In this document: positions 44,546 through 56,879 of the stretch, in pieces | Position numbering within the stretch: the first letter of the stretch is position 1 | Layout of the letters: each line of letters opens with the position of its first letter | DNA from: Quercus robur | Lineage: Eukaryota > Streptophyta > Magnoliopsida > Fagales > Fagaceae | DNA length: 64,000 bases | Reading direction: 5' to 3' | Assembly (NCBI RefSeq): GCF_932294415.1 | Contig: NC_065541.1 | Coordinates: forward strand, 29,930,790-29,994,789 | The notes under the pieces: generated by a model | What the model was told of the DNA's origin: nothing | Database searches by the model: none | What the model saw: only the letters and a program-made list of their open reading frames with translations | Position numbers and translations under genes: made by a program

Positions 44546-46707
44546 ATGGATCAAGTGGACAAAAACCAAAAGTATAGCAATAGCAGTAGTGGTGGCGGTG
44601 GCGGTGGCGGTGGCGATGATGGTGGTAGTGGTAGTGGTAGTGGTGGCATTGTTATGGGAGGTTTTGCTAGATCTTCCAAAAGGCCAAAGCAAAAGAAAGT
44701 CCCACAAAGAGGACTTGGTGTGGCACAGCTTGAAAAGATCAGGCTAGAAGAACAACAAAAGAAAGCTCCAGCTGCAATTTTGTCACCACCACCACCTTCA
44801 GTATCAGCAACCAATTCTTCCATTCTATCTTTGCCAATTCCAGATTACCATCATTCAAATCCATCTTCCTCTTCTATCCCATTCTCTTCTCTTTCCCAAA
44901 CCGATCTTTCTTTGCCAAATTTGATAATTAGGCCAACTCAAAACATTGGTGTCATAAATTCAAGCACTCCACCGTTGCCTAAATTGTGGAACTCTTATGA
45001 CTATAATCTTGAGAAGGAGAATTCTGGGGTGGATCCAGGATTGGCTTTTCGGTCGAATTTGAATTTGCCTTATGAATCCGACAACCCCTTTTGGCCTCCA
45101 CCTGGTTTCATGCCAAGAACACAACAATATCAGCATCCTTCTCATTCAATGGTAAACCTTTTTGCCTCGTACGCGTTGTTTTTAATTTCAATTTGGTTTT
45201 GCAATATTTTTTAGTTTTGGACTGACGAGGAATTTTGGTTCATGGATGATGGAACTTTGTAGGCGAACGTCTCATCAGGGACTTCTTCATCATCATCTGT
45301 AATAAATTTTCAGATGGAGCCCCCTTCAAACCAAAGCTACTACGGCAACTATACACCCATGTGGCCGGAGGAAGAGAAGGTACGTAAATGCAAATCCTGC
45401 CTATTTTAGTGCTCTTTAAGTTTTTTCAACATGGAGAGATGATTTTCATGAATTTTTTTTTATGTTTTTTTTTTTTTTTAATTTTTTTACAAAGAATTTA
45501 TTAAAATATTAGTTTCAAATAAATGTTTGTTATAGGGAATTTTCTATAAGTTTGTTTTGTTAATTTGTATAATCACATCTGAAACTGGGATATTCATTTT
45601 CTTATTTTAGGTAAATATTTAATTTTGGAATTAAAAAGTTCATACACTCCCACTTTTTATGGGGTTGAGAGAGGCAATTGGGTATGATTTATTTTTTATG
45701 GAAAATCTTAAAGGTAATATAAAGTAATGTAACAATGAATGTAATTGATGGATTTTAAATACTCATAAATGAATATTTAAATTTTCTTTTTGTGATTAGT
45801 AACATATTAGATATTAGTTTGTAAGTTAATAGTAAAAATTTTAATACTTATAGCACTACTATTTTTTTGGGCTTACAATTAATGTAGATTTTTTTTTTTT
45901 TTTTTTACTGAGATCTAAAATGTGGATTTGTATCTTATGGACTAGTTGTTTAAATGTGTGTATATAGATGGTTGGCATGAAGAGGCCATATCCCTTCTCT
46001 CTAGACAATCCACCAGGCCCGTCTTTCAACTACAAATTTCCAACCCCTGTTGCTCCTATAAGATCAGATGAATCAGCTTCATGTGGAAATGGAGGCGCAT
46101 TTAATTTCGATGCCGGAGATACAATTTATAGGTTAGCTAAATTTTAATCTATGGTCCTTACATATAATGTTACCTGTTGTCTGTTCTCATAGTGTGTGTT
46201 CTTGCACCGTATTCAGAGAAGGCCCTTCCTGCTCAACTTCCAACTCCAAGCTGAATAATCCAAAGCAAAGTTTCAAAGAAAATGAGGTTGTCTATGGAGA
46301 TTTTCTCAAACTAGCTCCTCCTACGACCACTTCAACGTGTCCAAGCTCAAAGTTCAAGCACCCTTCGGCTTGTCTAGCCTCTTATAACCACAAATTCCCT
46401 GATTTTGAATCATTACCTTATCAAGTAAGATTGAACAACAAAAACCCATATCCCATATCCCATTTCACTAATTTCATGTTTCATGTATATTTGATTTGTA
46501 CTTAATTAATTGCTATTTGCTATTAATTTGTTGAAGGGAAGTATACAAGACCCAATTGTCCAGGCAGGACTAAGTCAGTTGAATCAACAACAGCCTTTTT
46601 ATAGCTTCTTCCCACCAGCAAAGGTGCAGATTGACCAAGCAACAACAACTATGAACAATTGTAATGGTGAAGTAGGAGAAAGTGTTGATCTCAATTTGAA
46701 GTTATAA
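44546..46707 (+). CDS. SPEAR/TIE-type EAR-motif transcriptional repressor (SPL/NZZ-like family), five exons
   Basis: Exons 44546-45151, 45263-45379, 45968-46131, 46217-46424, 46537-46707, with GT-AG introns, give 421 residues. Near the N-terminus is a Gly/Ser run (about residues 12-36), then the family signature KRPKQKKVPQRGLGVAQLEK with IRLEEQQK. The protein ends VDLNLKL, an LxLxL-type EAR motif that recruits TOPLESS co-repressors. The middle is Ser/Pro-rich and probably disordered. This layout is that of SPOROCYTELESS-like/SPEAR proteins, including TIE1-4, which bind CIN-TCP factors and repress their targets in the nucleus. The start is the ATG before DQVDKNQK; an ATG 51 bp upstream adds a stretch not typical of the family. 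The exact member is uncertain. Confidence 0.9.
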
Positions 46708-48296
46708 ATGACTTAGCCCATTTTTCTCTTCCATATCTTCTAGTTTGTTTTTCAGGCTAGTAATTACTCTCTTATTAAGAGACAATACAAGAAACGTCTT
46801 CTCTTTCTTTTCTGTATTTCTTTTGAATATTACAATTAATTAATAGGGTACATATATATAATATATCTAAATTTGCATATGTAAGCTTGAGTATTAAGGA
46901 AACCCCGAATCTTGGCCATGTGAGGGTAAGAGCAGAGAAAGATAGGGAGATTTTGTTTGAATTTGTCGTACTTTGATGACCATGGTTTGGTGGTTGTGCT
47001 TTGAGGGTTTTGTGGTTCTGTTTCTAAGTTTCTATACTTTAGTTGCTTGGTTGGTGCATTGCATTTACAGGATGAGTCAGACACTGGATTGGTAACAAAC
47101 TTTTGCATGTGGATTGTGGGAACTCTGATTTTGCTTTGTCTTGTCCTCGTTTTGGTGGGCTCCTCATTTCTATGCTTCATTATGGTTGCAGATGAGTGAC
47201 GATATGAAGGGTCCACGTAAGTTGAGAGAAAGAGACCGAGACCATGTGGATTTATTTAACAGCAAAGCTTTAGATTAAGTCTTTTGACGTGGTATCATTT
47301 TTTTTTTTTTTTCGTCCAAGTTAACAGTAAATTTAATAATGAAGTGCAAAGTGTAACAATGGTTATAGTTTAGGATACAAAATGTGTAATTTCTTCTAAA
47401 ATAAAAAGTACTTTCATTCTCTTCCCCCAAATTTTCTGTGCATCCAAACACACTTTATTCACCCTTCAGACCCACCCCTCTAAAATAACAAATCTAACCC
47501 TATCGTGAAAATCAATGCTTTTCCTGGAACCCAATCACTATCAAGAAAGAATGAACCTTTCTTAGGCATCTTCAGGAGAAGTGAAGTGACAATTGAAGCC
47601 TAGTTAGGCGTCTTGGTATGCCATTTGGAGTTTTGCCTAGTTCTCGAGTTAGATCGCCTTTTTCCTCTTCCATCTATTTCTTTCAAACCAAAACTCAAAC
47701 AAAAATGAAAATTTAAGATTACTCTCTCTCTCTCTCTCTAACCCAACCTTCTCTTTCTAGAATATAAGATTAGTGGCCTCTTCTCTTTCTCACTCTAGAA
47801 TAAGTTCTTGTGGGTGTGTTCAGAGAGTTGATGTTAGAGAGGGTAAGAGACTTGGTGAAAATGGCCCACTACCACTATTTAGCAAAAAAATTAGCAATTT
47901 ACTACTATTTTGGAAATATGTAAGGATCTACCACCTTTTTGAAACTTTAGTTTGCCGTGAAACTCGAGTTCTTTGAAAAAATAGTCTTCAAATTTGCTGA
48001 AAAATTTTTGATGGTGCCCGAGTTCCATGAACTTGAACACTATGAAAAACTCGATTTCGCACTCAAAAAGTGGTAAATCCCTACATATTTCCGAAACAGT
48101 GGTAGATTGATATATATTTCGGTAAATAGTGCTACTGTGCCATTTTGGCCTAAGAGGCTCCTTCTATGTGTATGTGTGTGAAACCTATGATGTATATCCT
48201 CTTTGGAACTGCAGTGGTGAAATGACATTGGCAAAGGGTGAATACCGCAATTGAATACTTTTATTTTGGATTTCTCATCTTTTATGTTATTTAAAT
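46708..48296. other. Region 3' of the SPEAR gene
   Basis: Probably holds the 3' UTR at first. No further gene is supported. An open frame of 126 codons on the minus strand (46836-47216) has no family features. CT microsatellite near 47720-47738. Confidence 0.45.
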
Positions 48297-48688
48297 GCTA
48301 AAATTCAAATTACATCCTCTCATGACTGAAATTCATTTTAGTATTTTAACTTTATTTTCGTTTAATTGAGTATCTTAAATTTCAAATTTATTCAATTTAG
48401 GAATTTTGTCCAATTTTATTAAAAACTTATGCTTAAAAAAATTATTTTGACATAAAAAAAAATCTATAAATTAATAAAAATATTTTATGGTTTTTTTTAA
48501 TGTAAGAATTATTATTATTTTTTCAATAGTTGATTGCATACTTAACGGTATTTTTTTTTTTAACAAAATTGGACAAAAAGCCTAAATTGGATAACTCTGA
48601 AATTTAGAGGACTCAATTGAATGAAAGTAAAATTAATTACTGAAATGAATTTTAGTCAAACTTAGAGGTTGTACTTTGCATTTTAACC
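48297..48688. mobile_element. MITE with terminal inverted repeats, relative of 39359-39711
   Basis: Starts GCTAAAATTCAAATTACA and ends TGTACTTTGCATTTTAACC, with arms that contain GACTGAAATTCATTTTAG and its complement. The interior is AT-rich. It abuts the Helitron that starts at 48692. Confidence 0.55.
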
Positions 48689-48691
48689 TTA

Positions 48692-50168
48692 TCTATATAT
48701 ATATTAATAGCTAAAACTCAAAGAAAATCCAATTAGATTTTATTTGATTCTCAATTTTGAACTATGTGTCTTATTTAATTTTTAATTTTGTGTTAAGTGA
48801 ATTATTGAATGTAAAATCGAAGAGTCCAAATTCAATTAGATTCTAAATTGGATTTCAATTGGAGTCTATATTTTCTCTACATGTCCATTTACGTTTATAA
48901 TTTTTGTGGCAAGTGAATTATTGGGTGCAAAACCCAAAGAGTCTAAAACAACTTAAATTCTAAATTATATATAATGAGAAACTATTACATATTTTAGAAA
49001 TGTATGGTTTAAAAAAAATGTAAGTTAATACCATGTATAATTTGAATATTTTCTAAAAAAAAGTATAATTTGAACCATATAATTATGATTATTTTTAATT
49101 GTACCCATGCATATACACCAGGCTAGGGGTGTCAATTCGGATTAGCGTGTCGGGTTCGTGTCGTGTCAAGGTAGGGGTATTCGACTAAATGGCTCAACCC
49201 TAACCCGACCCATTTAATAATCGTGTCATGATCCTTCAACCCTAACCCGACCTGTTAATAAAGTGGATTGACCTGACCCAACCCATTTGACACGCTTAAT
49301 AAACGAGTCGTGTTGGGTTGACACGAATGTAACACAACCTATTTCAACCTGCATAATATTAAATATAACATCCATTTAGAAATGATTTTTTTTACATCCC
49401 AAAAAGCAATGCATACACTTTAAGTCTTTAACCCATATTAAAAATAATATAATTCAACAAAAATATAACATTCATCTAGAAATAAGTTCTTTACACTCCA
49501 AAAGAAGTTCATACACTTCAACCCAAATTCAAAATAACAAAAATAAAACAACATAGTTCAACAAAAATATAATATCTTTGGAACTCGCCAAATGCTAAGT
49601 ATCAATATTGAAAGAATTTGAGCAAGCAGTAGACTAATCCTAACTATGACCACGATTATCATCCATAGATTCTTTGCTGATGTCCAAATTCATAACATCT
49701 TCCACAAACTCATCCAATTTCATTTGTGCAAGTTCTATGCGCCAAAAAAAAAAAAAAAAGTATTAGTAGTTCTAGAGTCTGTAAAGTTTCAATTTCCAAT
49801 TATATCCCTTGTAAATTTTTGTAATTACTCACTTTTCTATTTAAATTTAAAATATATGTTGGATATAAAAAGTATTTGACAAATCTAAAATAAAATAAAT
49901 ATTTGTTTGTTATACGAGTTAAACGAGTTGTGTTAAGTGGGTCATTTCAGGTTGACACAAATAAATTGGCGTGTCAAACGTGTCTATTGCAGGTTACGCG
50001 GGTTGACCCGCTTATGACACGTTTCTTATCATGTCGCTTTCGGGTCGACCCATTTATGACCCAAACCCATTAAGGCCTAACCCTAACCTGAAAAAACACG
50101 TGTCGGGTTCGTGTCGTGTTCGTGGGTTGGGTTGAACATTGACACCCCTACACCAGGCTACATACTAG
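48692..50168 (+). mobile_element. Helitron-like element split by a hAT insertion
   Basis: Starts TCTATATATATATTAATAGC after an A. The 3' end is ...GGCTACATACTAG before a T, preceded by a decayed hairpin (CCCATGCATATACACCAGGC). The hAT element at 49124-50150 interrupts it just inside this hairpin. Without the insertion and one target copy it would be about 442 bp. Non-coding. Confidence 0.6.
49124..50150. mobile_element. Non-autonomous hAT element
   Basis: 1,027 bp with terminal inverted repeats TAGGGGTGTCAAT / ATTGACACCCCTA and an exact 8-bp duplication CACCAGGC (49116-49123, 50151-50158), the hAT hallmark. The subterminal regions at both ends are rich in TCGGGTTCGTGTCGTGT-type motifs. No transposase frame. 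Confidence 0.9.
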
Positions 50169-50560
50169 TTTAAATAATAGAGACTTTCTTATATTTGTTT
50201 TCAATATGTTATGGCATTTTCTCATATATGTTGATTTGTTGTTTTGGAGGTGGGTCTATGCGGTAAATTTTATTATCAAGTTAGGTGTTTGGTTGCACAA
50301 AAATTTTAGAAGAAAATAATAAACTTTAAAAAAAAAAAAAAAAATTGTGCTTTTTTTCCTGAAGTCACTTGGCAATCCATGTGGCATCAAGTCAATATAA
50401 AAAATTTCCTGAAGCCACTTTGCCTTGTTAGATTTTTTTCTCCTCTATTTAATATTCGAATGATTTTGGACCAAATTAAAACACATTATAAAGATTAGTA
50501 ACCAAATAAATAATTAACCAACAATATTATATGGTGCACATACAACTACAAGCCCACTAA

Positions 50561-51616
50561 GAGCATCCGTAGCAGGTGTGCTAAATGTGTTAAATGCTAT
50601 AATATGACATATTTGGCACAACAAACCCCAAAAACAGAGTTTTATCAGATGTTCCAAATCTCAAAAAATATGCCACACTGCTACAGTACCGTCTCAAATA
50701 TGAGACGGTACGCACAGAGATGGTATAAATTTTAATAGTTTTTTATTCGCTTTTCTCTCTCCTCTCTCTTCACTTTTTCTTTTCTTTTCTCTCTCACCGG
50801 TTCCCTCTCTCTTCTGTTCCTCTCACCGATTCCTCTCAATCTCTCTCACCCTCTGAAGCTGCCACCGTAGATCTCGCCTAGTCGTCGTCAATATCGTCAG
50901 TCGCCGTCAATATTGCTCAACCACACTCGATCTTGCCGATCTCACTCACGGTCTCACCTTCTCCAGTCACGGCTGATCTCACCCTAGGCCACCGTCGATC
51001 TCACCCTTTTCCCTCTCCTCTTTGTTTGCCTTTCACTCTGCCTCTCTCTGGTTGTGGGTTTTTTTTATTTTTTTTATTTTATTTTTTTTTATACTGCAAT
51101 TTGGGTTGATCTGATATTGGTGAGTAATTGTGGTCGTTGGTTTGCAATAGAGGTGGGTTGTAGTGGTGGTGATGGTGAGTTTTGATATGATGGGTGAGTT
51201 GTGGGTGATGGTGGGCTATGGGGGTGGTATGGGTTTTGTGTTTGTTTTTTAAATTGTAGGCGACAGGTGGTGGTTCAGTTAATTTGGGTGGTGGTGGGTT
51301 GTGGGCTATGGGCGGTAACAGTGGCAGTGGTGGTGGTGGGCTGTGGGGGTGATGGTCGGTGGTGGCTATCAGTGTTGTTGTGAAAGTGGATATTGGTGGC
51401 TGGTGGTTGTGTCGTTGATGTTGTTGCTGTTGTTGATGATAATGGGGAGGAGATAATATATTATTTTAACGTGTAGTAAATATTATTTTAATATATAGAA
51501 TTGAATGATAAAACATCTAATAAATGAGATATTGTAAAATGATGTGGTAAAATAATAAAGTAGGCTTTTAGTGTGTTAAAATGGCATTTTTTATGAAACA
51601 TTTGCTACAGATGCTC
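50561..51616. mobile_element. Tourist-like element with GAGCATC ends and TAA duplication
   Basis: Ends GAGCATCCGTAGCA and TGCTACAGATGCTC are flanked by TAA (50558-50560, 51617-51619). Palindrome CTACAGTACCGTCTC...GAGACGGTAC at about 50680-50712. The interior has a CT-rich and CACCGT-rich part (50750-51010) and a GGTGG-rich part (51120-51440), which look like captured or degenerated low-complexity sequence. Related to 29523-30982. No transposase. Confidence 0.75.
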
Positions 51617-51889
51617 TAAGTATGCCAAAAATCCATTGTTGTACAAAAATTCCATGAACACACCCTTAAAGCGTGGATGAAATGGGTGATCTGTAGGGAT
51701 ATCCAGTACTACCATGTATGACCATGGCCAACAATATCATTGAGCCAACTCGATTGCGCTGTCATTGAGAGAGTCCACACAAAAGCCACCCCACTCTTCC
51801 AAGCCACCGTGCCAAGTCAGTGACCACAACAATGGCTTTATATACCATGCTTTATTTTATATTATTTTTATTTTTTAATAATATACTAC

Positions 51890-53007
51890 GCTTTATTTCA
51901 TTATTTATTATAAAACCGAAGCATTTAATTGATCTTTTAAAATTTTGACACATCAACTTTGCAAACCTCACAAATTTGCACCTCATTATAATTAATTTTA
52001 TTTTTTTATTTATTTTACTACCGCATGATACATAATGAGGCTAATAATCAAAGTTAAGAGAGACTCACATTTAGGACTCCTCTCTTCATATCTCAAAACC
52101 CCGGCAACTATCTCAATGGCTTAACACTCTCTAATTAGTTTTCCTATATACAACGTTCTTCCTGCACAAAACATGACACTCTAAAAGATTAACAGAGGGA
52201 GACACTGCTCATATAGAAGTCACTGTTTGAGCAAGTTGTTCGGCTATTGTGGGCTAGTGGTAGCAAAGAATCGTGAGACTCAGGTTCTCTTCCTATTCCT
52301 CATTTAACTTTTATGCTTTCAATTTAGTTGGGAAGATACTTGAAGCTTTCTATAAAGAATATATTATAGACTACTTTGCTTCATAACAAAACATAGATTT
52401 GGTTTTTAGTGTGAGAGGTTTAGACTTTAGAGAGAAAGGGATGAGGAGTGGGGACCCACAAGCCAATAATTTATTGGTGATTTTTATTTTGTTTATAAAC
52501 TTCTCTTTACCTTTTCTTTTTCCTACCTAAGTTTAGTATGTAATTGTAAATAGTTTGATAAAAAAAATATATGCCTTACATATATAACATATTGCAGGGA
52601 TTTACATTAATAATGTGTTATCAAAGCTTCTGATGATAGTTATTTCTATTTCTATTGCCATTTTCTATAGCGAAATATAATATTCTCGAATTTGCAAACT
52701 ATATACTTTTCTTTGTATTGTTGTGGTTGGTGACATTGGGGTAACAATTATATTTTATATCAATTATATTCTGTTTTATATCAAGAATACATGACAATCA
52801 AACTATGTATATATTTTTTACTTCCATCTTGGTTGGCCTACCCAAATTAAGAATTATGTATATTTCTTTGTGAGATAATAATTTTTTTTGAAAGCACTGT
52901 TAGCACTAAAATTATTTTTCTTGCAAAATTCACATAAAGCATTTGATATGCTAATCTTTTAGCATTACTAAGAAACTTTTTCGTGCATCGCACGAATTAG
53001 CAACTAG
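51890..53007 (+). mobile_element. Helitron-like element, 5' end unresolved
   Basis: The 3' end is clear: hairpin CGTGCATCGCACG, then AATTAGCAACTAG before a T. The segment from 51915 resembles the 5' part of the element at 40308. The start is approximate. No Rep/helicase. Confidence 0.55.
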
Positions 53008-53212
53008 TTTATATTGTTTTGATAATATAACATGCTTTTTTTTTCTTTTTCTTTTTTTTTTTGAACTATAAAAGTTAGGTCTTTTTAAGTTATACATAAT
53101 TGGGTTATTATGTAACTCAATGTAAAGTATTACAAGTTATACAACACTTTGTGACAACTGTATGTACATTAAAATTACTAACCAAGTTTACTTTAAATAA
53201 AACTCTATTTTG

Positions 53213-53215
<3 letters not shown>

Positions 53216-53257
<42 letters not shown>
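53216..53257. repeat. TA microsatellite
   Basis: About 21 TA units in AT-rich intergenic DNA. Confidence 0.95.
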
Positions 53258-53259
<2 letters not shown>

Positions 53260-53544
53260 ACTATTTGATAGTATAAAGTAATCTTTAGTTTAGTTTAGTT
53301 TTTAGTTTTTTTAAATTTTTTATTTTTTATTTTGTATTTAAGACTTGCTATTATACAATGTCCATTTATCAAATAGTTTAATGTAATTTTTGTTTTGGTT
53401 ATCAAAAAATGTAATTTTTGTTCTTTTATTTTTACCATCTATTTAATTTAATTATATTATTGAAATATTTTCTTTAGTTATATATAATTTTTTATTAAGT
53501 TGTGCCTTGTTCGAAAGAAAATACTAGTTTATAAAATAAAGGCA

Positions 53545-53745
53545 TAATTACCTTTTTAGTTCCTATATTTTGTTGGTACTTTCAATTTGGTCCTCAAGTG
53601 TTTTTTTTTTTCTATGTTTTAAAATTTGTTATCATTTTGGTCCTCAAGTAAGGATAATAGGGACCAAAATGATAGCAAATATATATATATATATATATAT
53701 CAAATTGATAACATGACCAAAATATAAAGACCAAAAAAGTAATTT
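53545..53745. repeat. Inverted-repeat MITE-like sequence
   Basis: TTACCTTTTTAGTTCCTATA with TTTGGTCCTCAAGT at the left is mirrored by GGGACCAAAATGATA and AAAGACCAAAAAAGTAA at the right, with a small TA run inside. Non-coding. Confidence 0.5.
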
Positions 53746-53929
53746 TCCTTTAAATTAAAAAATACATGTATTTTTTTTTAATTTTTATTAAATAAATAAT
53801 GAAGAGGCTTCTAATTAGAAAATCCGAATAACTAGACAATCTCAAGGTCTTATCTTCCTTGGACAAACATTTATTTTATTTTTCTAAAAAATAGACAAAA
53901 TTTCAATTTGACCTCCATTTTTTTTTATA

Positions 53930-54545
53930 ATTTGATAGTTGGAGGAGGGAAGATTTGAACCCTTAGGCTCTGTTTGGGAGTTCATAATGGAATGGAATGG
54001 AATATATTTAAGTAAGGGAAATGAATGGAATGGAATTAAGTAACCTTGATTGGATGTTTTAAAATAAATGAATGGAAATGAATGAAAATGAATGGAATGT
54101 AAGTAATCTTGTTTGGGAGTAACATGAAGAGAATGGAATGAAATTATTTTATGACGATGTTACTATTAAACCCTTATTTTAAAATAAATGGTTGAATATA
54201 TAGGGGTATTTTGGGAGTTTTAGTAAAAAAATCACTAAATCTAATTCCATTCTCTCTCATTCCTCTCAATTTCGAGGGGAATGAAAATTTGAGGTTTTAA
54301 GGGAATATAGAGGAATGAGCATTCCCTCCTACTCATTCCATTCACTCCCACTTAAACTCACAAACAAAGGAATGAGCTTTCCATTCCCTCCATTAAAACT
54401 CCCAAACAAGAGAAGGGAAGAATATTCTAAAATTATTCTTTTCATTCATTTCCATTCCATTCCATTCCCTCCTCCCAAATGAGGCCTTAATGTCTCTTTT
54501 GAAAATATCAGGATGTGTCAACCAATTGAGCTATATAGGGCTCTT
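53930..54545 (-). repeat. tRNA-like SINE fragment, interrupted by a MITE
   Basis: On the minus strand 54545-54487 has TAGCTCAATTGGTTGACAC (A-box like), and 53962-53930 has GGGTTCAAATC (B-box like). The two halves join across the Tourist-like element at 53966-54486 and one TTA. The spacing after removal fits a tRNA-derived SINE. Confidence 0.5.
53966..54486. mobile_element. Tourist-like MITE, TTA-flanked
   Basis: 521 bp from GGCTCTGTTTGGGAG to CTCCCAAATGAGGCC, with TTA on both sides (53963-53965, 54487-54489). The interior is rich in GGAATGGAATG-type motifs and complements. Non-coding. Confidence 0.8.
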
Positions 54546-55573
54546 GTCAATTTGACCTCTAAAATTTGAAATAAGCTGGCTTATATGTTTAAGGTTATTT
54601 TTGGTGGGTTAAACACAGTAGACACTCTCTCATAACATAGGGTGTCAAGATTAAAAAAATAAAACAACTTCGAAAATTTCAATAGAATATTACGAGTTAT
54701 TGATATTCATATTCTATCAATAGTGCTTTCTCCAAAAAAAAAAAAAAAAAAAAAAATCTATCAATAGTGAGTACTATATTTTATGCTTGGATACACTTAA
54801 TTTACCATTAATATAATTCTTTATGTTTAAATTTAGTAATGTTAGAGATACAACAATTAATTTTACTATATTAATTTTAAATATCAACATATCAACTTTT
54901 AAATAAATGACAAAAAAGCCGCCATTGTGGTTCAAGCTTCATGCCAAAACAAAGAACAAACTTGTCATTGAAGTTGATCATTGCCATTCATAATTGATTT
55001 ATCACAATTGAGCTTGTATGAGGGGGTAAGAATTCTCAACAAATCTAATAAATTATCCAACCAAAAACCAAATCGATGCCAACCCACGATAAAATCTTCA
55101 AAAATGTACCTCCATCCACACACACAAAAAAAAAAAAAAAAAAAAAGGTCTATGTGCAAGTGTAAAACATCTTCGCAAAACGTCAAATATCGTCACAAAA
55201 GTTTGTTAGTGAGGGTATATGACCCTTGAAGTCATTGTATTTGCTCTTGTTGCTTAAAGGGATTTTATGACCATACCTTTGCTAATAGTTAATTTACGAG
55301 AGCAATTCACTATTGTTACTCAACAAATCTACTTTCACAAATATATTACCAAACAACTAGAAGAGTGGACAACTTATTTCTAGTATGGGGATGTAGTTGT
55401 CGTTAACAAGTATTTGTGAGGGCTTTTATACCATCACAATTAATTATTTGCAAATTTCAAATTGAGGAATTAATTTTTAGCCACTAACAATGGTTGTTGT
55501 TATAGTTTGGTTATTAAGTATCGAAGAGGTACGTAAATTGACATATAACCCCGTAAGGATCTTCATTTAGGGT
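54546..55573. other. AT-rich intergenic
   Basis: Poly-A runs near 54735 and 55125. No gene is supported. Confidence 0.5.
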
Positions 55574-55742
55574 TTAGCTTATCTTCAGTGCTTTTTAAAA
55601 TGAACCTCATTTTGTTTTAATGAGAGACTACCACATCACCTACTAACTAAATAAAAGGTAGGGATTAAATCTCACTTTCACTTGTCATTGTATATTTAAA
55701 ATAAAAGGACATGTCCAGTTAAAAAAGTACTAGAGGTAAGCC
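55574..55742. mobile_element. Small MITE, copy 2
   Basis: TTAGCTTATCTTCAGTGCTT at the left and AAAAGTACTAGAGGTAAGCCA at the right. It is the relative of 34631-34800 in the opposite orientation. Confidence 0.55.
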
Positions 55743-56489
55743 ACACTCCTTCTTTTATTCTCCGAAAAAAAAAAGTTCGTAAGGTATTTAATTTAAATGT
55801 CATACTCTTAAAATGTTATAATTTTGTGACATTATTTTCTTGTTCTTTGAGAGGTAAATAAAGATGGCCCAATACCTCCAACAACACCAAATCCTGGGAC
55901 CTATTTTGGATTAGGTTACAGTTATCCTAATAAGCAATCCAGAAAGTCATCAACTTTTGGTGTTCGAACTTGAGTAGTTTTGTTTTTATTATTATTTTTA
56001 TTTTGTGATTATTGACCTATCATTCAGTAAGTTTTTATGGTAAAATTGACAGATTTCAAAAATATCTCACAATTTTAATTATCCTTAATTTTGCATCATT
56101 ATTGTTTTAATCTTTCAGAAGAGGTGAAACCCAAAGGCCCGATCCCTCAGTCAACACCAAATCCTTTGATCCATTGATTCACAAAAAAAAAAGTCCTGGG
56201 ATCAATATATATACCTAGATGGTTTGCATGACCAAGCACTCGAACTTGATTACTTTCATTGTGATCCTAGTCTGTATAAGCACCGTATCGTAATTTTTGA
56301 GATATGTAACTCATGAATAAAGAAGGGAATGAGTTTTGGCTCCAATACTTCTTCTTTTTTGGGTGAGAAATCCACTACTTGGTGATCTACAACCCTTTGA
56401 CATTAGAAATGTTTAAATAAAAAAAGAGATCATCTACCTTCTTCATAAAACAGTCACTAGCATTAGCATTACTGCATGTAGTAGTAATG

Positions 56490-56855
56490 CTAGCCATCAA
56501 TCCGCGCAGCGCGGAACATTTTATGAAGAAAATACTTGTTTCATGTTTGAATTATTTTAGGAGTTATTTTTTAATCACCTTTATTTTCCGATCAATTGTT
56601 TAAAATTTTAAAGATTTTTTTATTTTTTATTTTTAAAAATCTCTATTTTCTTCTATCATGGATTAAACAAAATGTTCAAAACACATTCAGTTTTTTGAAT
56701 TACAATGGTAAAAATTTCAGGCTTTTGCCAAACACATTTAGTAGATAAAAGATTCTTCAAATCATTGAAAGCTTTTGCCAAACACATTTCAGGCCAAATG
56801 ACAATTCAATTGTCAAGAACCAAAAACTTCATTTACCTCAATATAATTATATAGA
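56490..56855 (-). mobile_element. Short non-autonomous Helitron
   Basis: Minus strand: starts TCTATATAATTATATTGAGG at 56855 and ends with a strong hairpin CCGCGCTGCGCGG, then ATTGATGGCTAG at 56490. Termini agree with Helitrons; the flanking bases are less typical. Confidence 0.6.
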
Positions 56856-56879
56856 CAGATAGACAGATAAAAGATTGTG

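Noticed and set aside
46836..47216. 126-codon minus-strand frame after the SPEAR gene
   Set aside because: No recognisable domain and no splice or promoter support; likely chance, partly in the 3' UTR of the SPEAR gene.
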